NCBI GenBank assembly: GCA_015478665.1
Contig: JADMII010000015.1
Span: forward strand, 1 to 59,578
DNA length: 59,578 nucleotides
Origin: Dehalococcoidia bacterium
GTDB taxonomy: Bacteria; Chloroflexota; Dehalococcoidia; DSTF01; JACRBR01
Direction of reading: 5' to 3'
In this document: piece by piece, positions 1-8,081 of the stretch
Numbering within the stretch: position 1 is the stretch's first letter
Layout: each line of letters begins with the position of its first letter
Notes under the pieces: model-generated
Seen by the model: the letters and a program-made list of their open reading frames with translations, nothing else
What the model was told of the DNA's origin: nothing
Database searches by the model: none
Program-made: the position numbers and the translations under genes

Positions 1-286
1 CCCCCCCCCCCTGCCCATTGCTGACCGCTTCCGGCGATATCCCCGGAAATTCGCTTCGGCGGGCGCCTCCCATTTGGCCCCCCGTTTTCCCTTCCCGCTT
101 TCTTTTCGCTTTCGGTCCCCGGACCCCCCCCCCCCCGCAACAATAGCGCTGTCGCCTGTCGCCTGTCGCCTGTCGCCTGTCGCCTGAAGTCTGTCGTCCA
201 TCTCTCAACTCTGCCGTTTGCCGCCGTGCCTCTACTGCTTGCTGTTTCGCTGCCCGCCCCACGACGGGCAGTCCCGGCCCGCCCTC
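1..286. other. Gene-free low-complexity stretch
   Basis: No convincing ORF is seen before the end of the phosphohexomutase gene. The stretch holds an 11-base C run at 1-11, a 13-base C run near 124-136 and a heptamer array (151-185, listed separately). Homopolymer runs of this kind are error-prone, so the exact base count may not be reliable. Confidence 0.6.
151..185. repeat. Perfect 5x heptanucleotide tandem repeat
   Basis: Five exact consecutive copies of GTCGCCT. The length is a multiple of seven, as in the arrays at 31144-31178, 40365-40385 and 58464-58505, so this looks like one member of a class of intergenic heptamer repeats resembling cyanobacterial STRR elements. Confidence 0.9.
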
Positions 287-1729
287 CTACACCCCGATCA
301 TCTCTCGCCCGGCGGCCAGCACCTTCGGCACCAGCGACTCGTCGTCGACCACCTCCGTGTAGATGCGGACGAGGGGCTCCGTGCCGCTGAATCGCAGCAG
401 CAGCCAGCCGCGGTCGTCGAGCAGGTAGCGGAAGCCGTCGGTGGTGTCGATGCCGGTCACCCTGATACCGGCGACAGCCTCCGGCCGCGCCGCCTCCGCC
501 CGCTGCCAGACGGCGTCGCGGTCCTCGGGCCGCAGCTCGACGTCGAGCCGGTCGTAGTGGTGCGCGCCGACCTTCGCGTACAGCTCGGCCAGCAACTCGC
601 TCGGCCGCTTGCCGGTGCGCGCCATCAAATCGAGGACGTAGAGCCCGGCGAGGATGCCGTCCCGCTCCGGCACGTGGCCGCGGAAGCCGTAGCCGCCGCT
701 CTCTTCACCGCCGATCAGCGCGTCCGTCGCCATCATCTTCGGGCCGAGGAACTTGAACCCGACCTTCGTCTCGTGCACGGGCACGCCGTACAGCTCACCC
801 AGACGCTGCACCATGCGCGTCGTCGTCACCGACTTGACGATCGGCCCGCGCTCGCCGCGCACCTCGAGCAGGTAGTACGCGAGCAGCCCGAACACCTGAA
901 GCTGGTTGATGAAGCCGCCGCGTTCGTCCGCGATGCCCACGCGGTCGGCGTCACCGTCCGTCGCGATACCGACGTCGTAGCCGCCGCCCGCGAGCGCCTG
1001 CGAGAGCTCCTGCAGGTTGCGGGCGATGGGCTCCGGCGCGTGCAGGCCGGGGAACGCCGGATTGCGGAAGCCGTGGAGCTCCGTCAGCTGCGTCGTGCCG
1101 CCTTCCAGCAGCGGCGCGAAGTACCCGGCGCCGGTTCCGTACATCGCGTCGTACGCCACGCGCAGCCCCGCGGCGCGGATGCGCTCCAGGTCGACGAGCC
1201 GGCCCAGCGCGGCGAGATACGGCGTGCGCGCGTCGAACAGCTCGACGCGCCCGTCGCGCTTCGCCTGCTCGATCTCACTGCGCGGGATCGGGCGGCCGAC
1301 GATCGATGGCAGCGGCGCCTCGATCTCGTCGACGATCTCCGGCGAGGCGCTGCCGCCGTAGTCCGGCTTGTACTTGAAGCCGTTCCAGCGCCAGGGGTTG
1401 TGGCTGGCGGTGATCACGACGCCGCCGCCGGCCTTGCGGTCGATGATCGAATAGCTCACGACGGGCGTCGGGCAGTGTGATCTGCTCAGGAAGACGCGGA
1501 CGCCCGTGGCGGCGACGACCTCGGCGACGGCGGCGGCGAAGTCCTCCGAGGCGAAGCGCGTGTCGTAGCCGACGACCAGGCCGCGGTCGGCGAGCCCATG
1601 CCGCTTCAGGTACTGGGCGACGCTGGCGGCGCAGGCGCGGACGTTGTCGAAGGTGTACTCCTCGGCGATGACGGCGCGCCAGCCGTCGGTCCCGAACTTG
1701 ATCTGCACCGGCGGCCGCTCGTCTGCCAT
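287..1729 (-). CDS. Phosphoglucomutase/phosphomannomutase family protein
   Basis: Alpha-D-phosphohexomutase, 480 residues, interconverting hexose 1- and 6-phosphates in the cytoplasm. The four family signatures are visible in order: the catalytic phosphoserine loop TASHNP, the metal-binding loop DGDADR, the sugar-binding loop GGEESGG and the phosphate-binding loop RFSGTEP near the C-terminus. The ATG at 1729 is chosen because GGAGAAG lies just upstream and homologs begin near the FGTDGWRA segment; an in-frame extension to 1825 has no family similarity. A -10-like TATCAT (minus, 1771-1776) lies 41 nt upstream without a clear -35. It lies divergent from galT-galK, so its glucose/galactose-phosphate substrate links the two units. 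Glucose versus mannose specificity cannot be read from sequence. Confidence 0.93.
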   Translation of the reverse strand: MADERPPVQIKFGTDGWRAVIAEEYTFDNVRACAASVAQYLKRHGLADRGLVVGYDTRFASEDFAAAVAEVVAATGVRVFLSRSHCPTPVVSYSIIDRKAGGGVVITASHNPWRWNGFKYKPDYGGSASPEIVDEIEAPLPSIVGRPIPRSEIEQAKRDGRVELFDARTPYLAALGRLVDLERIRAAGLRVAYDAMYGTGAGYFAPLLEGGTTQLTELHGFRNPAFPGLHAPEPIARNLQELSQALAGGGYDVGIATDGDADRVGIADERGGFINQLQVFGLLAYYLLEVRGERGPIVKSVTTTRMVQRLGELYGVPVHETKVGFKFLGPKMMATDALIGGEESGGYGFRGHVPERDGILAGLYVLDLMARTGKRPSELLAELYAKVGAHHYDRLDVELRPEDRDAVWQRAEAARPEAVAGIRVTGIDTTDGFRYLLDDRGWLLLRFSGTEPLVRIYTEVVDDESLVPKVLAAGREMIGV

Positions 1730-2211
1730 GCGCTGCTTCTCCGTGGCTTCGGCGCACTGTCGCCGCTTCGATGATAGGGTGTCCGCGCGGCTACCGCTCG
1801 CGTCGCTCGCCCGCGGGCGCCGCATGCACAGTTCGGCGCGTGATTACGCGTTCGACGGGAAGAGGCGCCGCCCGCCGCGGCGACGGAGTTTGGCGCGTCG
1901 GGTAAAGGCGGCGGTGCGGATTCGCCAAGCCGCGGGCACAGCAATGCCCCGAGTTACCGCCGGCTCCGTCGTTCGGTTTCATCCTCCCCCGGTCTTCCGG
2001 TTCGGCTCGCGCCTCACCGTACCTCCGGGTTCGTCCACCGAGGACGTCCGTAGCAACTCGGGACAGGTGTACGGTATCAGCAGCAGGCGCCGCTGTCAAC
2101 GGGGTTTGACGCCATCTGCCATTGCTATTTCCGCATAATGACGCGCCTGTTACCGTAAAGCTCCTATAACAGCCGTGGCTGTCCGCAGCCTTCCCCGCGG
2201 TAGACTGCGGC
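1730..2211. other. Divergent intergenic region, no gene seen
   Basis: About 480 bases between the phosphohexomutase and galT. It contains several GC-rich inverted repeats, but I could not match it to RNase P, tmRNA, SRP RNA or a common riboswitch. Possible promoter fragments for galT are TTGACG (2106-2111), CATAAT (2134-2139, 22 nt away, too wide) and TATAAC (2165-2170); none forms a standard pair. Confidence 0.5.
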
Positions 2212-3300
2212 GTGCGAAAGAAGCGCGTCGACCGCCCCGACGGCCGCTACCTCTGGTACTACGCGTTCGACGAGCCGCTGCCTCCCGTCCTCGATCTGCC
2301 GCAGCCCGCACGCACCGCCGATCCGCTCGAGCTGCGCATCGACCCGCTGCTGGGCGAAGCGATGGTGATCTCGACCGGCCGCCAGGACCGCACGTTCCTG
2401 CCGCCGCCCGAAGCGTGTCCGCTCTGCCCGAGCCGCCCTTCCGCCGAAATGACGACGGAGATCCCGTCGACGCACTACGAGATCGTCGCCTTCGAGAACC
2501 GCTTCCCCAGCTTCCGTTCGGATGCCGCGACCGTCGCCGACGAGTCTGCGCTGTTCGCCCGGGCCAGCGCCGCCGGCGTCTGCGAGGTGCTGGTCTACGC
2601 GCCGCAGCACCACGCCACGATCGCCTCGCTGCCCGAGGCGCAGGTGCGACGTCTCGTCGACGTCTGGTGCGACCGCTACGCGGCGCTCGCCAGCCGGCCG
2701 GAGGTGGCGTACGCCTTCATCTTCGAGAATCGCGGGCGCGAGATCGGCGTCACCCTGACGCACCCGCACGGGCAGATCTACGGCTTCCCCTTCGTCCCGC
2801 CGCGGCCGGCGCGTGAGTACGCGCGCGCCGCCGACCACGCCGCGGCCGGCGGACGCTGCCTCCACTGCGACGTGGTGGCGGAGGAGCTCGCCCACGGCGA
2901 ACGCATCGTCGCGACGACGCAGGGATTCGTCGCCTACGTGCCGTTCGCCGCGCGCCTGCCGTACGAAGTGCACGTCGTCGCGGCGGCACACCGCGCGTCG
3001 CTGCTCGACCTGACGCCCGCGGAGCGCGCCGGGCTCGCGCAGATGCTCCAGCGGCTGCAGTCCGCGTACGACGCGCTCTGGGGCTTCCCGATGCCGTATA
3101 CCATGTCGATGCACCAGCGCGCGGCCGACGGTGTCGCCCGCGCCGGCGACCACCTGCATGTCGAGTTCCAGCCGCCGTACCGCACGCGCGCCAAGCTCAA
3201 GTACCTCGCCGGGATCGAGACCGGCGCCGGCACCTATATCAACGACACGGCGCCCGAGGCGACGGCGGCCGAGCTGCGCGCGGCGGCGCCGGCGTCGTGA
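2212..3300 (+). CDS. galT: Galactose-1-phosphate uridylyltransferase
   Basis: Leloir pathway enzyme that swaps UMP between UDP-glucose and galactose 1-phosphate. The 362-residue product has the zinc-site pair C69-P-L-C72 and a second CLHC cluster near residue 222, and the active-site triad segment H184-P-H186-G-Q188, where His186 is the expected uridylylated nucleophile. The GTG at 2212 is the only start that keeps the conserved N-terminus. Its TGA overlaps the GTG of galK (GTGA, 3297-3300), so the two are almost certainly co-transcribed and translationally coupled. No galE is present in the window. Confidence 0.93.
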   Translation: MRKKRVDRPDGRYLWYYAFDEPLPPVLDLPQPARTADPLELRIDPLLGEAMVISTGRQDRTFLPPPEACPLCPSRPSAEMTTEIPSTHYEIVAFENRFPSFRSDAATVADESALFARASAAGVCEVLVYAPQHHATIASLPEAQVRRLVDVWCDRYAALASRPEVAYAFIFENRGREIGVTLTHPHGQIYGFPFVPPRPAREYARAADHAAAGGRCLHCDVVAEELAHGERIVATTQGFVAYVPFAARLPYEVHVVAAAHRASLLDLTPAERAGLAQMLQRLQSAYDALWGFPMPYTMSMHQRAADGVARAGDHLHVEFQPPYRTRAKLKYLAGIETGAGTYINDTAPEATAAELRAAAPAS

Positions 3301-4487
3301 GCGAGGCGCCCGCCGCCCGGCGCGACGCGCTCATCGCCACCTTCCGCCGGCAGTTCAGGCGCGCCCCCGAAGGGCTCTGCGGGGCGCCGGGCCGCGTCAA
3401 CCTGATCGGCGAGCACGTTGACTACAACGACGGCTTGGTACTGCCGTTTGCCATCGACCGCAGCGTGCTCGTGGCCTGGGCGCCCCGCGACGATGACGCC
3501 GTCTGGGCGTACGCGCTCGACTTCGACGAGCACGCGCGGTTCAACCTCAGGCACGTCACGCACGCCGCCCCAGGACACTGGTCGAACTACGTCCGCGGCG
3601 TCGCGGCCGCGATGATCGCCGACGGGCATCGGCCGCGCGGCGTCGACCTCGCGCTCGTCGGCGACGTGCCGGCCGGCGCGGGCCTGTCGTCGTCGGCGGC
3701 GCTCGAAGTCGCGACCGCCGGCGCCCTGCGCGAGGCATCGGCGCTGGACCTCTCGCCCGAACACCTGGCGCTGCTCTGCCAGCGCGCCGAGAACGGGTTC
3801 GTCGGCGTGCAGTCCGGGATCATGGACCAGTTCGCATCGGCGCTGTCTCACCAAGGCGCGGCGCTGCTCATCGACTGCCGCACGCTGGCGCATCGCGACG
3901 TGCCGCTGGCACTCGCCGCCGCCGGCCTGGCGGTCGTCGTCACCGACAGCGGCGTGCGGCGCGAGCTCGTGTCCACCGCGTACAACGAGCGACGGCGCGA
4001 CTGCAAGCGCGCGGTGGCGACCCTCCGCGAGCGGCTCGCCCGGCCGGAGCTGCGAGCGCTGCGCGACGTCGCGACGGCCGAGCTCGACGTCCTTTCCGAC
4101 GCCGAGGGAGCGCCCATCCTGCGCCGCGCTCGCCATGTCGTCAGCGAGATCGCGCGCGTGGCGGCCGCGGTCGCCGCGCTCGAACGCGACGACTTCGCCG
4201 CGCTCGGCCGGCTGATGGTCGAATCGCACCTGAGCCTGCGCGACGATTACGACGTCAGTACGCCGGAGCTCGACCTGCTCGTCGCGCTGGCGACGGCGCA
4301 GGGTTTTGTGCTCGGCTCGCGACTGACCGGCGCAGGCTTCGGCGGCTGCACCGTGACGCTGCTCGAAGCGCCGGCGCTCGAACGCTACGAGCGCGACGTG
4401 CTGATGCCGTATCGCGAGCGCACGTCGCGCGCCGCGACGATGTACGTCGTGGCGCCGCAGGACGGCCTGCGAGCCTCTACCACATAG
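3297..4487 (+). CDS. galK: Galactokinase
   Basis: GHMP-family kinase phosphorylating galactose at C1, 396 residues. Diagnostic segments: the galactokinase signature GRVNLIGEHVDYNDG near residue 35, the ATP-binding glycine/serine loop DVPAGAGLSSSAALE near residue 122, and the C-terminal GHMP motif GAGFGGCTV near residue 343. The GTG start overlaps the galT stop, giving a two-gene galTK operon. No regulator or transporter for galactose is adjacent, and no clear terminator follows. Confidence 0.94.
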   Translation: MSEAPAARRDALIATFRRQFRRAPEGLCGAPGRVNLIGEHVDYNDGLVLPFAIDRSVLVAWAPRDDDAVWAYALDFDEHARFNLRHVTHAAPGHWSNYVRGVAAAMIADGHRPRGVDLALVGDVPAGAGLSSSAALEVATAGALREASALDLSPEHLALLCQRAENGFVGVQSGIMDQFASALSHQGAALLIDCRTLAHRDVPLALAAAGLAVVVTDSGVRRELVSTAYNERRRDCKRAVATLRERLARPELRALRDVATAELDVLSDAEGAPILRRARHVVSEIARVAAAVAALERDDFAALGRLMVESHLSLRDDYDVSTPELDLLVALATAQGFVLGSRLTGAGFGGCTVTLLEAPALERYERDVLMPYRERTSRAATMYVVAPQDGLRASTT

Positions 4488-4704
4488 CGGTCGAGGGGCG
4501 TCGCCGGGGTGACGAGCAGGTCGCGAGCCGGCGCTCGCCACGGAGCGCGATCCGCTGTCGCCCGCATCTCGTCGACGCGGCTGTGTGGCACCGGGACGGC
4601 CGCGCGCGTCCGGCGCACCCGCTCAATGCGGACACCTATCCGTATCTGGCCCCGAGATCGCGAGACTCCGGCGTCGGCCCGCCAGAAAAGTCCGATTCAC
4701 GCCC

Positions 4705-4731
4705 TAAAGCGCGCTCCCGGCCCGCCGACAA
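4705..4731 (+). promoter_or_regulatory. Sigma-28 (FliA)-like promoter of the archaellin-like gene
   Basis: TAAAGCGC at 4705-4712, exactly 11 nt, then GCCGACAA at 4724-4731. The flagellar sigma-28 consensus is TAAAGTTT-N11-GCCGATAA, so the match is 5 of 8 and 7 of 8 with exact spacing. Transcription would start near 4739, giving an 80-nt leader. The match is seen directly; that a sigma-28-type factor uses it is inference. Confidence 0.5.
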
Positions 4732-4807
4732 TGCCTAAGGACTTCCCGTACGGAAATGCCCGCAGGGTTGGGGACAGATCGACGGCCCGGCGCGCCGTCA
4801 CCTTCAC

Positions 4808-4813
4808 AGGAGG
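4808..4813 (+). promoter_or_regulatory. Strong Shine-Dalgarno of the archaellin-like gene
   Basis: Perfect AGGAGG with 6 nt to the ATG at 4820. It decides the start over an in-frame TTG at 4814, which directly abuts the Shine-Dalgarno, and predicts high expression, as expected for a filament subunit. Confidence 0.85.
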
Positions 4814-4819
4814 TTGGCT

Positions 4820-5398
4820 ATGAGGGCCTTGCGAAGACTCCTCGGCCGCATTCAGGAGGAACGGGGGATCACCGGCCTCGAGACGGCGATCATCCTCATC
4901 GCGTTCGTCGTCGTGGCGGCGGTGTTTGCCTTCGTCGTGCTCAGCACCGGGCTCTTCAGCTCCGAGCGCGGCAAGGAGGCGGTGTACGCCGGCTTGGCGA
5001 AGACGCGCGGGACGATGGAGCTGTCGAGCGGCGTTATCGCCAACTCGGCGAACACGTCGACCATCAGCACCGTCGAGTTCGACATGACGCTGGCGGCCGG
5101 CGGCGACTCGGTGAACCTCGACCCGACGGCGACGACGAACCGCACCGTCATCAGCTACATCGACTCGTCGCAGGTCAAGAACGACATGACCTACACCGTG
5201 ACACCGATCACCGGCAACGCGAACACCCTGCTCGAGCCCGGCGAGCTGCTGCGGATCACCGTCGACCTCGCCGGCAACGGCGTCACCGTCGGCACGAACG
5301 CCACCTTCTCGCTGGAATTAAAGCCGCCGACGGGCTCATACCTCGTGATTCAGCGGACGACACCGCCCGCGCTGGAAACGGTGAACGAGCTGAATTAG
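4820..5398 (+). CDS. Archaellin/type IV pilin-like filament subunit
   Basis: 192 residues with a class III signal: a positively charged leader (RRLLGR), then QEERG16 with cleavage expected before I17, and an uninterrupted hydrophobic helix of about 27 residues beginning ITGLETAIILIAFVVVAA. Glu21 is at +5 of the mature protein, the type IV pilin hallmark. The helix followed by LSTGLFSSERGKEAV and a Thr/Ser/Asn-rich beta domain without cysteines resembles archaeal archaellins (FlaB/ArlB) more than bacterial PilA or Flp pilins. The C-terminal domain (about residues 55-192) would form the filament surface. No ATPase, platform protein or prepilin peptidase gene lies in the window, so assembly machinery must be elsewhere. 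It is monocistronic: own promoter, strong SD and terminator. Archaellum-like loci are known in some Chloroflexota; assignment as archaellin rather than pseudopilin is likely but unproven. Confidence 0.8.
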   Translation: MRALRRLLGRIQEERGITGLETAIILIAFVVVAAVFAFVVLSTGLFSSERGKEAVYAGLAKTRGTMELSSGVIANSANTSTISTVEFDMTLAAGGDSVNLDPTATTNRTVISYIDSSQVKNDMTYTVTPITGNANTLLEPGELLRITVDLAGNGVTVGTNATFSLELKPPTGSYLVIQRTTPPALETVNELN

Positions 5399-5433
5399 CA
5401 GATTCGGCGCTCGCAAGGGCCTGAGTTGTGGCG

Positions 5434-5458
5434 GGGGACGGCGCACGCCGTCCCCTTT
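5434..5458 (+). terminator. Intrinsic terminator after the archaellin-like gene
   Basis: Perfect 10-bp inverted repeat, GGGGACGGCG (5434-5443) and CGCCGTCCCC (5446-5455), followed by TTT, 36 nt after the stop codon. It would insulate the gene from the downstream coiled-coil gene. Confidence 0.75.
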
Positions 5459-5655
5459 GCCGTCCGCGCGAACGAATGCCAGGCTCGGGCGAGCGTCCGG
5501 TTCGCCGATGGGCTGGAGCACTCCGGCGCCGCCATCGGTGCAGCGCCCCGCATCACCGCGGGCGCCGCCATACCACCGAAGGACTTGAACTGCAGGCGAC
5601 GGGGTGCGAAGCTCATGCTCGCCATGCCCGGCGACGGCAGGGATGGAGGCGGTTG

Positions 5656-6012
5656 ATGGACGATTCGACGTTTCTCTCGCAGCTCGAGCAGCGCACGGAG
5701 CAGGTGAAGATCACGCTCGCGAACCTCGAGGCGCAGCGCGCCCGCATCGAAGCGGCGATCGCGCAGCTGCAGCCGCTCGTGCCGCACTACGACGCGCTGA
5801 TCTCGGCGGAGCGCGCGCTCGCGCAGGCCGAGATCGCACTCGACGTGCCCGCCTCGCAACAGGCGCCGTCGGAGGGCGGGCAGGCGGAGGGCCCCCGGCA
5901 CGGCAGCCCGGAGCCGCACGAATGGGGCGACCAAGCGCAGCCCGAGCAGCACGGCGAGAGCGCGGACGGAGACTGGCGCGGCGAGCAGCACGACGAGCGG
6001 CCGACCTGGTAG
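5656..6012 (+). CDS. Small coiled-coil protein with disordered acidic tail
   Basis: 118 residues, no family recognised. Residues 1-60 are a predicted amphipathic coiled coil (repeated Leu/Ala/Ile spacing in QLEQRTEQVKITLANLEAQR and onwards). Residues about 65-118 are rich in Gln, Glu, Gly, His and Pro and look disordered, ending RPTW. There is no signal peptide or membrane helix, so it is probably cytoplasmic. The ATG at 5656 has GGAGG (5645-5649) at a spacing of 6, which favours this over a longer in-frame extension. It follows the archaellin-like gene on the same strand but beyond its terminator, so a link is only positional. Confidence 0.6.
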   Translation: MDDSTFLSQLEQRTEQVKITLANLEAQRARIEAAIAQLQPLVPHYDALISAERALAQAEIALDVPASQQAPSEGGQAEGPRHGSPEPHEWGDQAQPEQHGESADGDWRGEQHDERPTW

Positions 6013-6220
6013 CAGGCGGCACGCACGATGGCGGCCTCCCCCTGCGAGCCGGTAGGCCAGGCCGCACGCGCCGCGCAGCGGCGCTCCTCGACCGAACGAC
6101 GCGGTTGGCAGCCGAGACTCCCGGGGAGACGTCGAACTTCCGCCGACGATCGTGAAGCGCTCGGCCATGGCGCGTTGGTGCAGCCGGAACCTCCGGCGAG
6201 ACCTGCCTGCGGGATCGGCG

Positions 6221-6979
6221 CTACGGCGTGGTGCTGGCGACCGCCGGGAATGCCTTGATCGCATAGGGGACGGTGAAATCGCTGTCCTGGACGCTCGCCT
6301 GGATCTGCGTCGCTTCGAGCGTCGTCGTATCACCGCCGTTGGTCGTCTTGTCGTAGACGCGCACGCCGAACGGCCCGAAGCACGTCTCGCTGCGATCGCC
6401 GCTGCCCTTCGTCGTGTACTGGTAGCAGGTCGCCGGCTGGCCGGCGACGGTTCGCGTCGTGACGGCGCTCACGCTCGCGTCGCCGCCGACCGTCGTCGTG
6501 CGCAGGTCACCGATGATGTCGCCGAGGACGTTGCCGCCGCTGCCCGATGCGTCGTTCTTGAAGCAGACCCCGGCATCCGGCTGGAGGCCGAGGAGCGGCG
6601 CCAGGCCGGCGGCCTTCTGGAAGCAGAAGACGGAGACGTCCTTCGTCTCGATGTCGGTCAGCGCGACGTCCTGCCCGGCCTGGCTGGCGGCGACGTCGAT
6701 GCGCAGGGAGTCGGCGCCGCGGCGAAACATCGTGAGCGTGGCGTTGAGCGGGTCGGCGCCCGTGGCGCTGAACGTGTAGGACGCCCGGTACGTGGCTGCG
6801 TCGGACTTCGCGGAGGCGGCGCGCAGCTGTTGCAGCGCCGGATTCACCGTCGCGGTGGCCTTCGCCGGCTTCGGCGTCGAGGCACGACCGTTGCCGCTGC
6901 CGCCGCTGCAGGCCGCCGCGGCGACGCCAAGCGCGACGATCGCCGCCAGGAGCAGCTTCCATCGTTGTCCGGGCATCAT
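6221..6979 (-). CDS. Putative lipoprotein, unknown function
   Basis: 252 residues. A lysine/arginine leader (PGQRWK), a hydrophobic stretch and the lipobox AAAAC (Cys near residue 24) mark a signal peptidase II lipoprotein facing outside the membrane. A Thr/Pro/Ala-rich linker (about 25-45) leads to a globular part with three cysteines and the segments TYRASYTFSATGAD and SLRIDVAAS, which read like the lipid-carrying beta fold of LppX/LolA-type proteins; this is only a fold impression. GGAGG lies 5 nt before the first of two ATGs (6979). It is not obviously co-transcribed with birA, which starts 870 nt away on the same strand. Confidence 0.7.
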   Translation of the reverse strand: MMPGQRWKLLLAAIVALGVAAAACSGGSGNGRASTPKPAKATATVNPALQQLRAASAKSDAATYRASYTFSATGADPLNATLTMFRRGADSLRIDVAASQAGQDVALTDIETKDVSVFCFQKAAGLAPLLGLQPDAGVCFKNDASGSGGNVLGDIIGDLRTTTVGGDASVSAVTTRTVAGQPATCYQYTTKGSGDRSETCFGPFGVRVYDKTTNGGDTTTLEATQIQASVQDSDFTVPYAIKAFPAVASTTP

Positions 6980-7078
6980 CTCGTCCTCCGCTCACACCCA
7001 TTCTCGAAACCGCGACACTATATCGGAAGCATGGCGCGGGAGCAGCGCGGCGCCGATGCGACGGCGTGGCTGCCCTGG

Positions 7079-7852
7079 TCACTTCCGCAGCGTGACGTCG
7101 CCGGCCTCGACGGTGACGCGCTCGCCGGACGCTGTACGGATGACGAGCGCGCCGCTCTCGTCGACGTCCTCCGCCAGGCCGTCGGCGCTGCCGCCCGGCC
7201 AGCTGGCGTGCACCTCGCGGCCGAGCGTGATCAGGCGCGCCCGCCACGCGGGCTGCACCGACTCGCCGGACCGGGCCGCCTCGTACATGCGCTCGAAGTG
7301 CGCGAGGTAGGCGGCGAGCAGCGGTTCGCGGTCGACCTCGTGGCCGAGCTCGACGGCGACGCTCGTGGCGATGTCGCGGATCTCGTCGTACGGCCGCAGG
7401 TCGAAGTTCACGTTGATTCCGGCGCCGACGAGCACGAAGGCGCCGGCGTCGGTGATCGACGTCTCGATCAGGATGCCGGCGAGCTTGCGGCCACGCGCCT
7501 GCACGTCGTTCGGCCACTTGAGGTCGGTCTGCAGGCCCGTAGATTCGACGATGGCGCTGCTGACGGCGAGCGGCGCAATCATGGCGATCTGGCGCAGGAC
7601 GGGGGCGGGCGGGCGGAGGAGGAGCGTCGGCAGGAGGTTGACGGCGGGCGGCGCGACCCACGAGCGGCCGAGGCGGCCGCGGCCGGCCGTCTGCTCATCG
7701 GCAAGCGCCACTGTCCCTTCGACGGCGCCGCCTTCCGCCGCCGCGCGCGCGGCGTCCATCGTCGAGCCGACCCTCGGCTCGAAGATCAGATTGCGCCCGA
7801 AGGCCTTCGTGCGAAGGGCGGCGTGGTAGCGGTCGATGTCAAACGCTGGCAT
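7079..7852 (-). CDS. birA: Biotin--[acetyl-CoA-carboxylase] ligase
   Basis: 257 residues. It activates biotin as biotinyl-AMP and transfers it to a lysine of biotin-dependent carboxylases. The biotin/ATP loop GRGRLGR is at about residues 58-64 and the KWPNDV segment follows at about 114. The N-terminal DNA-binding helix-turn-helix found in E. coli BirA is missing, so this is the monofunctional, non-repressor type. The C-terminal SH3-like domain (about 205-257) is present. No carboxylase gene is adjacent. Confidence 0.92.
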   Translation of the reverse strand: MPAFDIDRYHAALRTKAFGRNLIFEPRVGSTMDAARAAAEGGAVEGTVALADEQTAGRGRLGRSWVAPPAVNLLPTLLLRPPAPVLRQIAMIAPLAVSSAIVESTGLQTDLKWPNDVQARGRKLAGILIETSITDAGAFVLVGAGINVNFDLRPYDEIRDIATSVAVELGHEVDREPLLAAYLAHFERMYEAARSGESVQPAWRARLITLGREVHASWPGGSADGLAEDVDESGALVIRTASGERVTVEAGDVTLRK

Positions 7853-7864
7853 GGCTCACGTGAT

Positions 7865-7888
7865 CCACAGGTGCACACGGACGGACGC
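7865..7888. repeat. Dispersed repeat type A, copy 1
   Basis: A 24-bp segment beginning CCACAGGTGCACACGGA that matches 58407-58430 at 19 of 24 positions in the same orientation. It lies in the gap between birA and the LOG-family gene, with no coding role. Confidence 0.55.
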
Positions 7889-7916
7889 CGATCGGTTCGC
7901 CGGAAGCGTGCTGCCC

Positions 7917-7955
7917 CTCACCCCCGGCCGTCTCCCACAGCGGGAGAGGGGAGAG
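7917..7955. repeat. REP-like GC-rich element with small dyad (type C)
   Basis: A pyrimidine-rich half followed by a purine-rich half with the dyad CTCCC-N5-GGGAG in the 3' part. Elements of this general look are dispersed in many environmental genomes. Only one copy is seen in this window, so the assignment is tentative. Confidence 0.4.
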
Positions 7956-8081
7956 CGATGTTCGGCCGGCGTACCCCCCGGCGCCTTCCACCGAAGGCGA
8001 TGCGACACCCGCAGGATTGTACGGCGCACGGTCGGCATCTGCGCATGGCGGTTGACGGCGGGATGCTCACCGGATGCCGCG

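Larger units (their letters stand above)
4488..4819 (+). other. galK-archaellin intergenic leader region
   Basis: No gene is supported; ORFs here lack protein-like composition. The right half carries the sigma-28-like promoter (4705-4731), a near-palindromic TTCCCGTACGGAA around 4743-4755 and the Shine-Dalgarno of the pilin gene, so it is the regulatory leader of that gene. Confidence 0.5.

Noticed and set aside
218..1480. Long plus-strand ORF over the phosphohexomutase gene
   Set aside because: Antisense shadow: Arg/Ala/His-rich translation with no domain, opposite a complete known enzyme. The same applies to the other long antisense ORFs (e.g. 3234-4541, 6152-8116, 7836-9266, 52391-54067).
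1845..2070. tmRNA candidate, because GTTCGACGGGA near 1850 resembles the conserved tmRNA 5' region
   Set aside because: No matching 3' T-arm/acceptor stem and no tag-peptide reading frame with a terminal ALAA-type stop were found.
2106..2139. galT promoter TTGACG...CATAAT
   Set aside because: 22-nt spacing is too wide for a sigma-70 promoter.
4509..4823. ORF upstream of the archaellin-like gene
   Set aside because: Arg/Ser-rich random-like translation covering the promoter and Shine-Dalgarno of the pilin gene.
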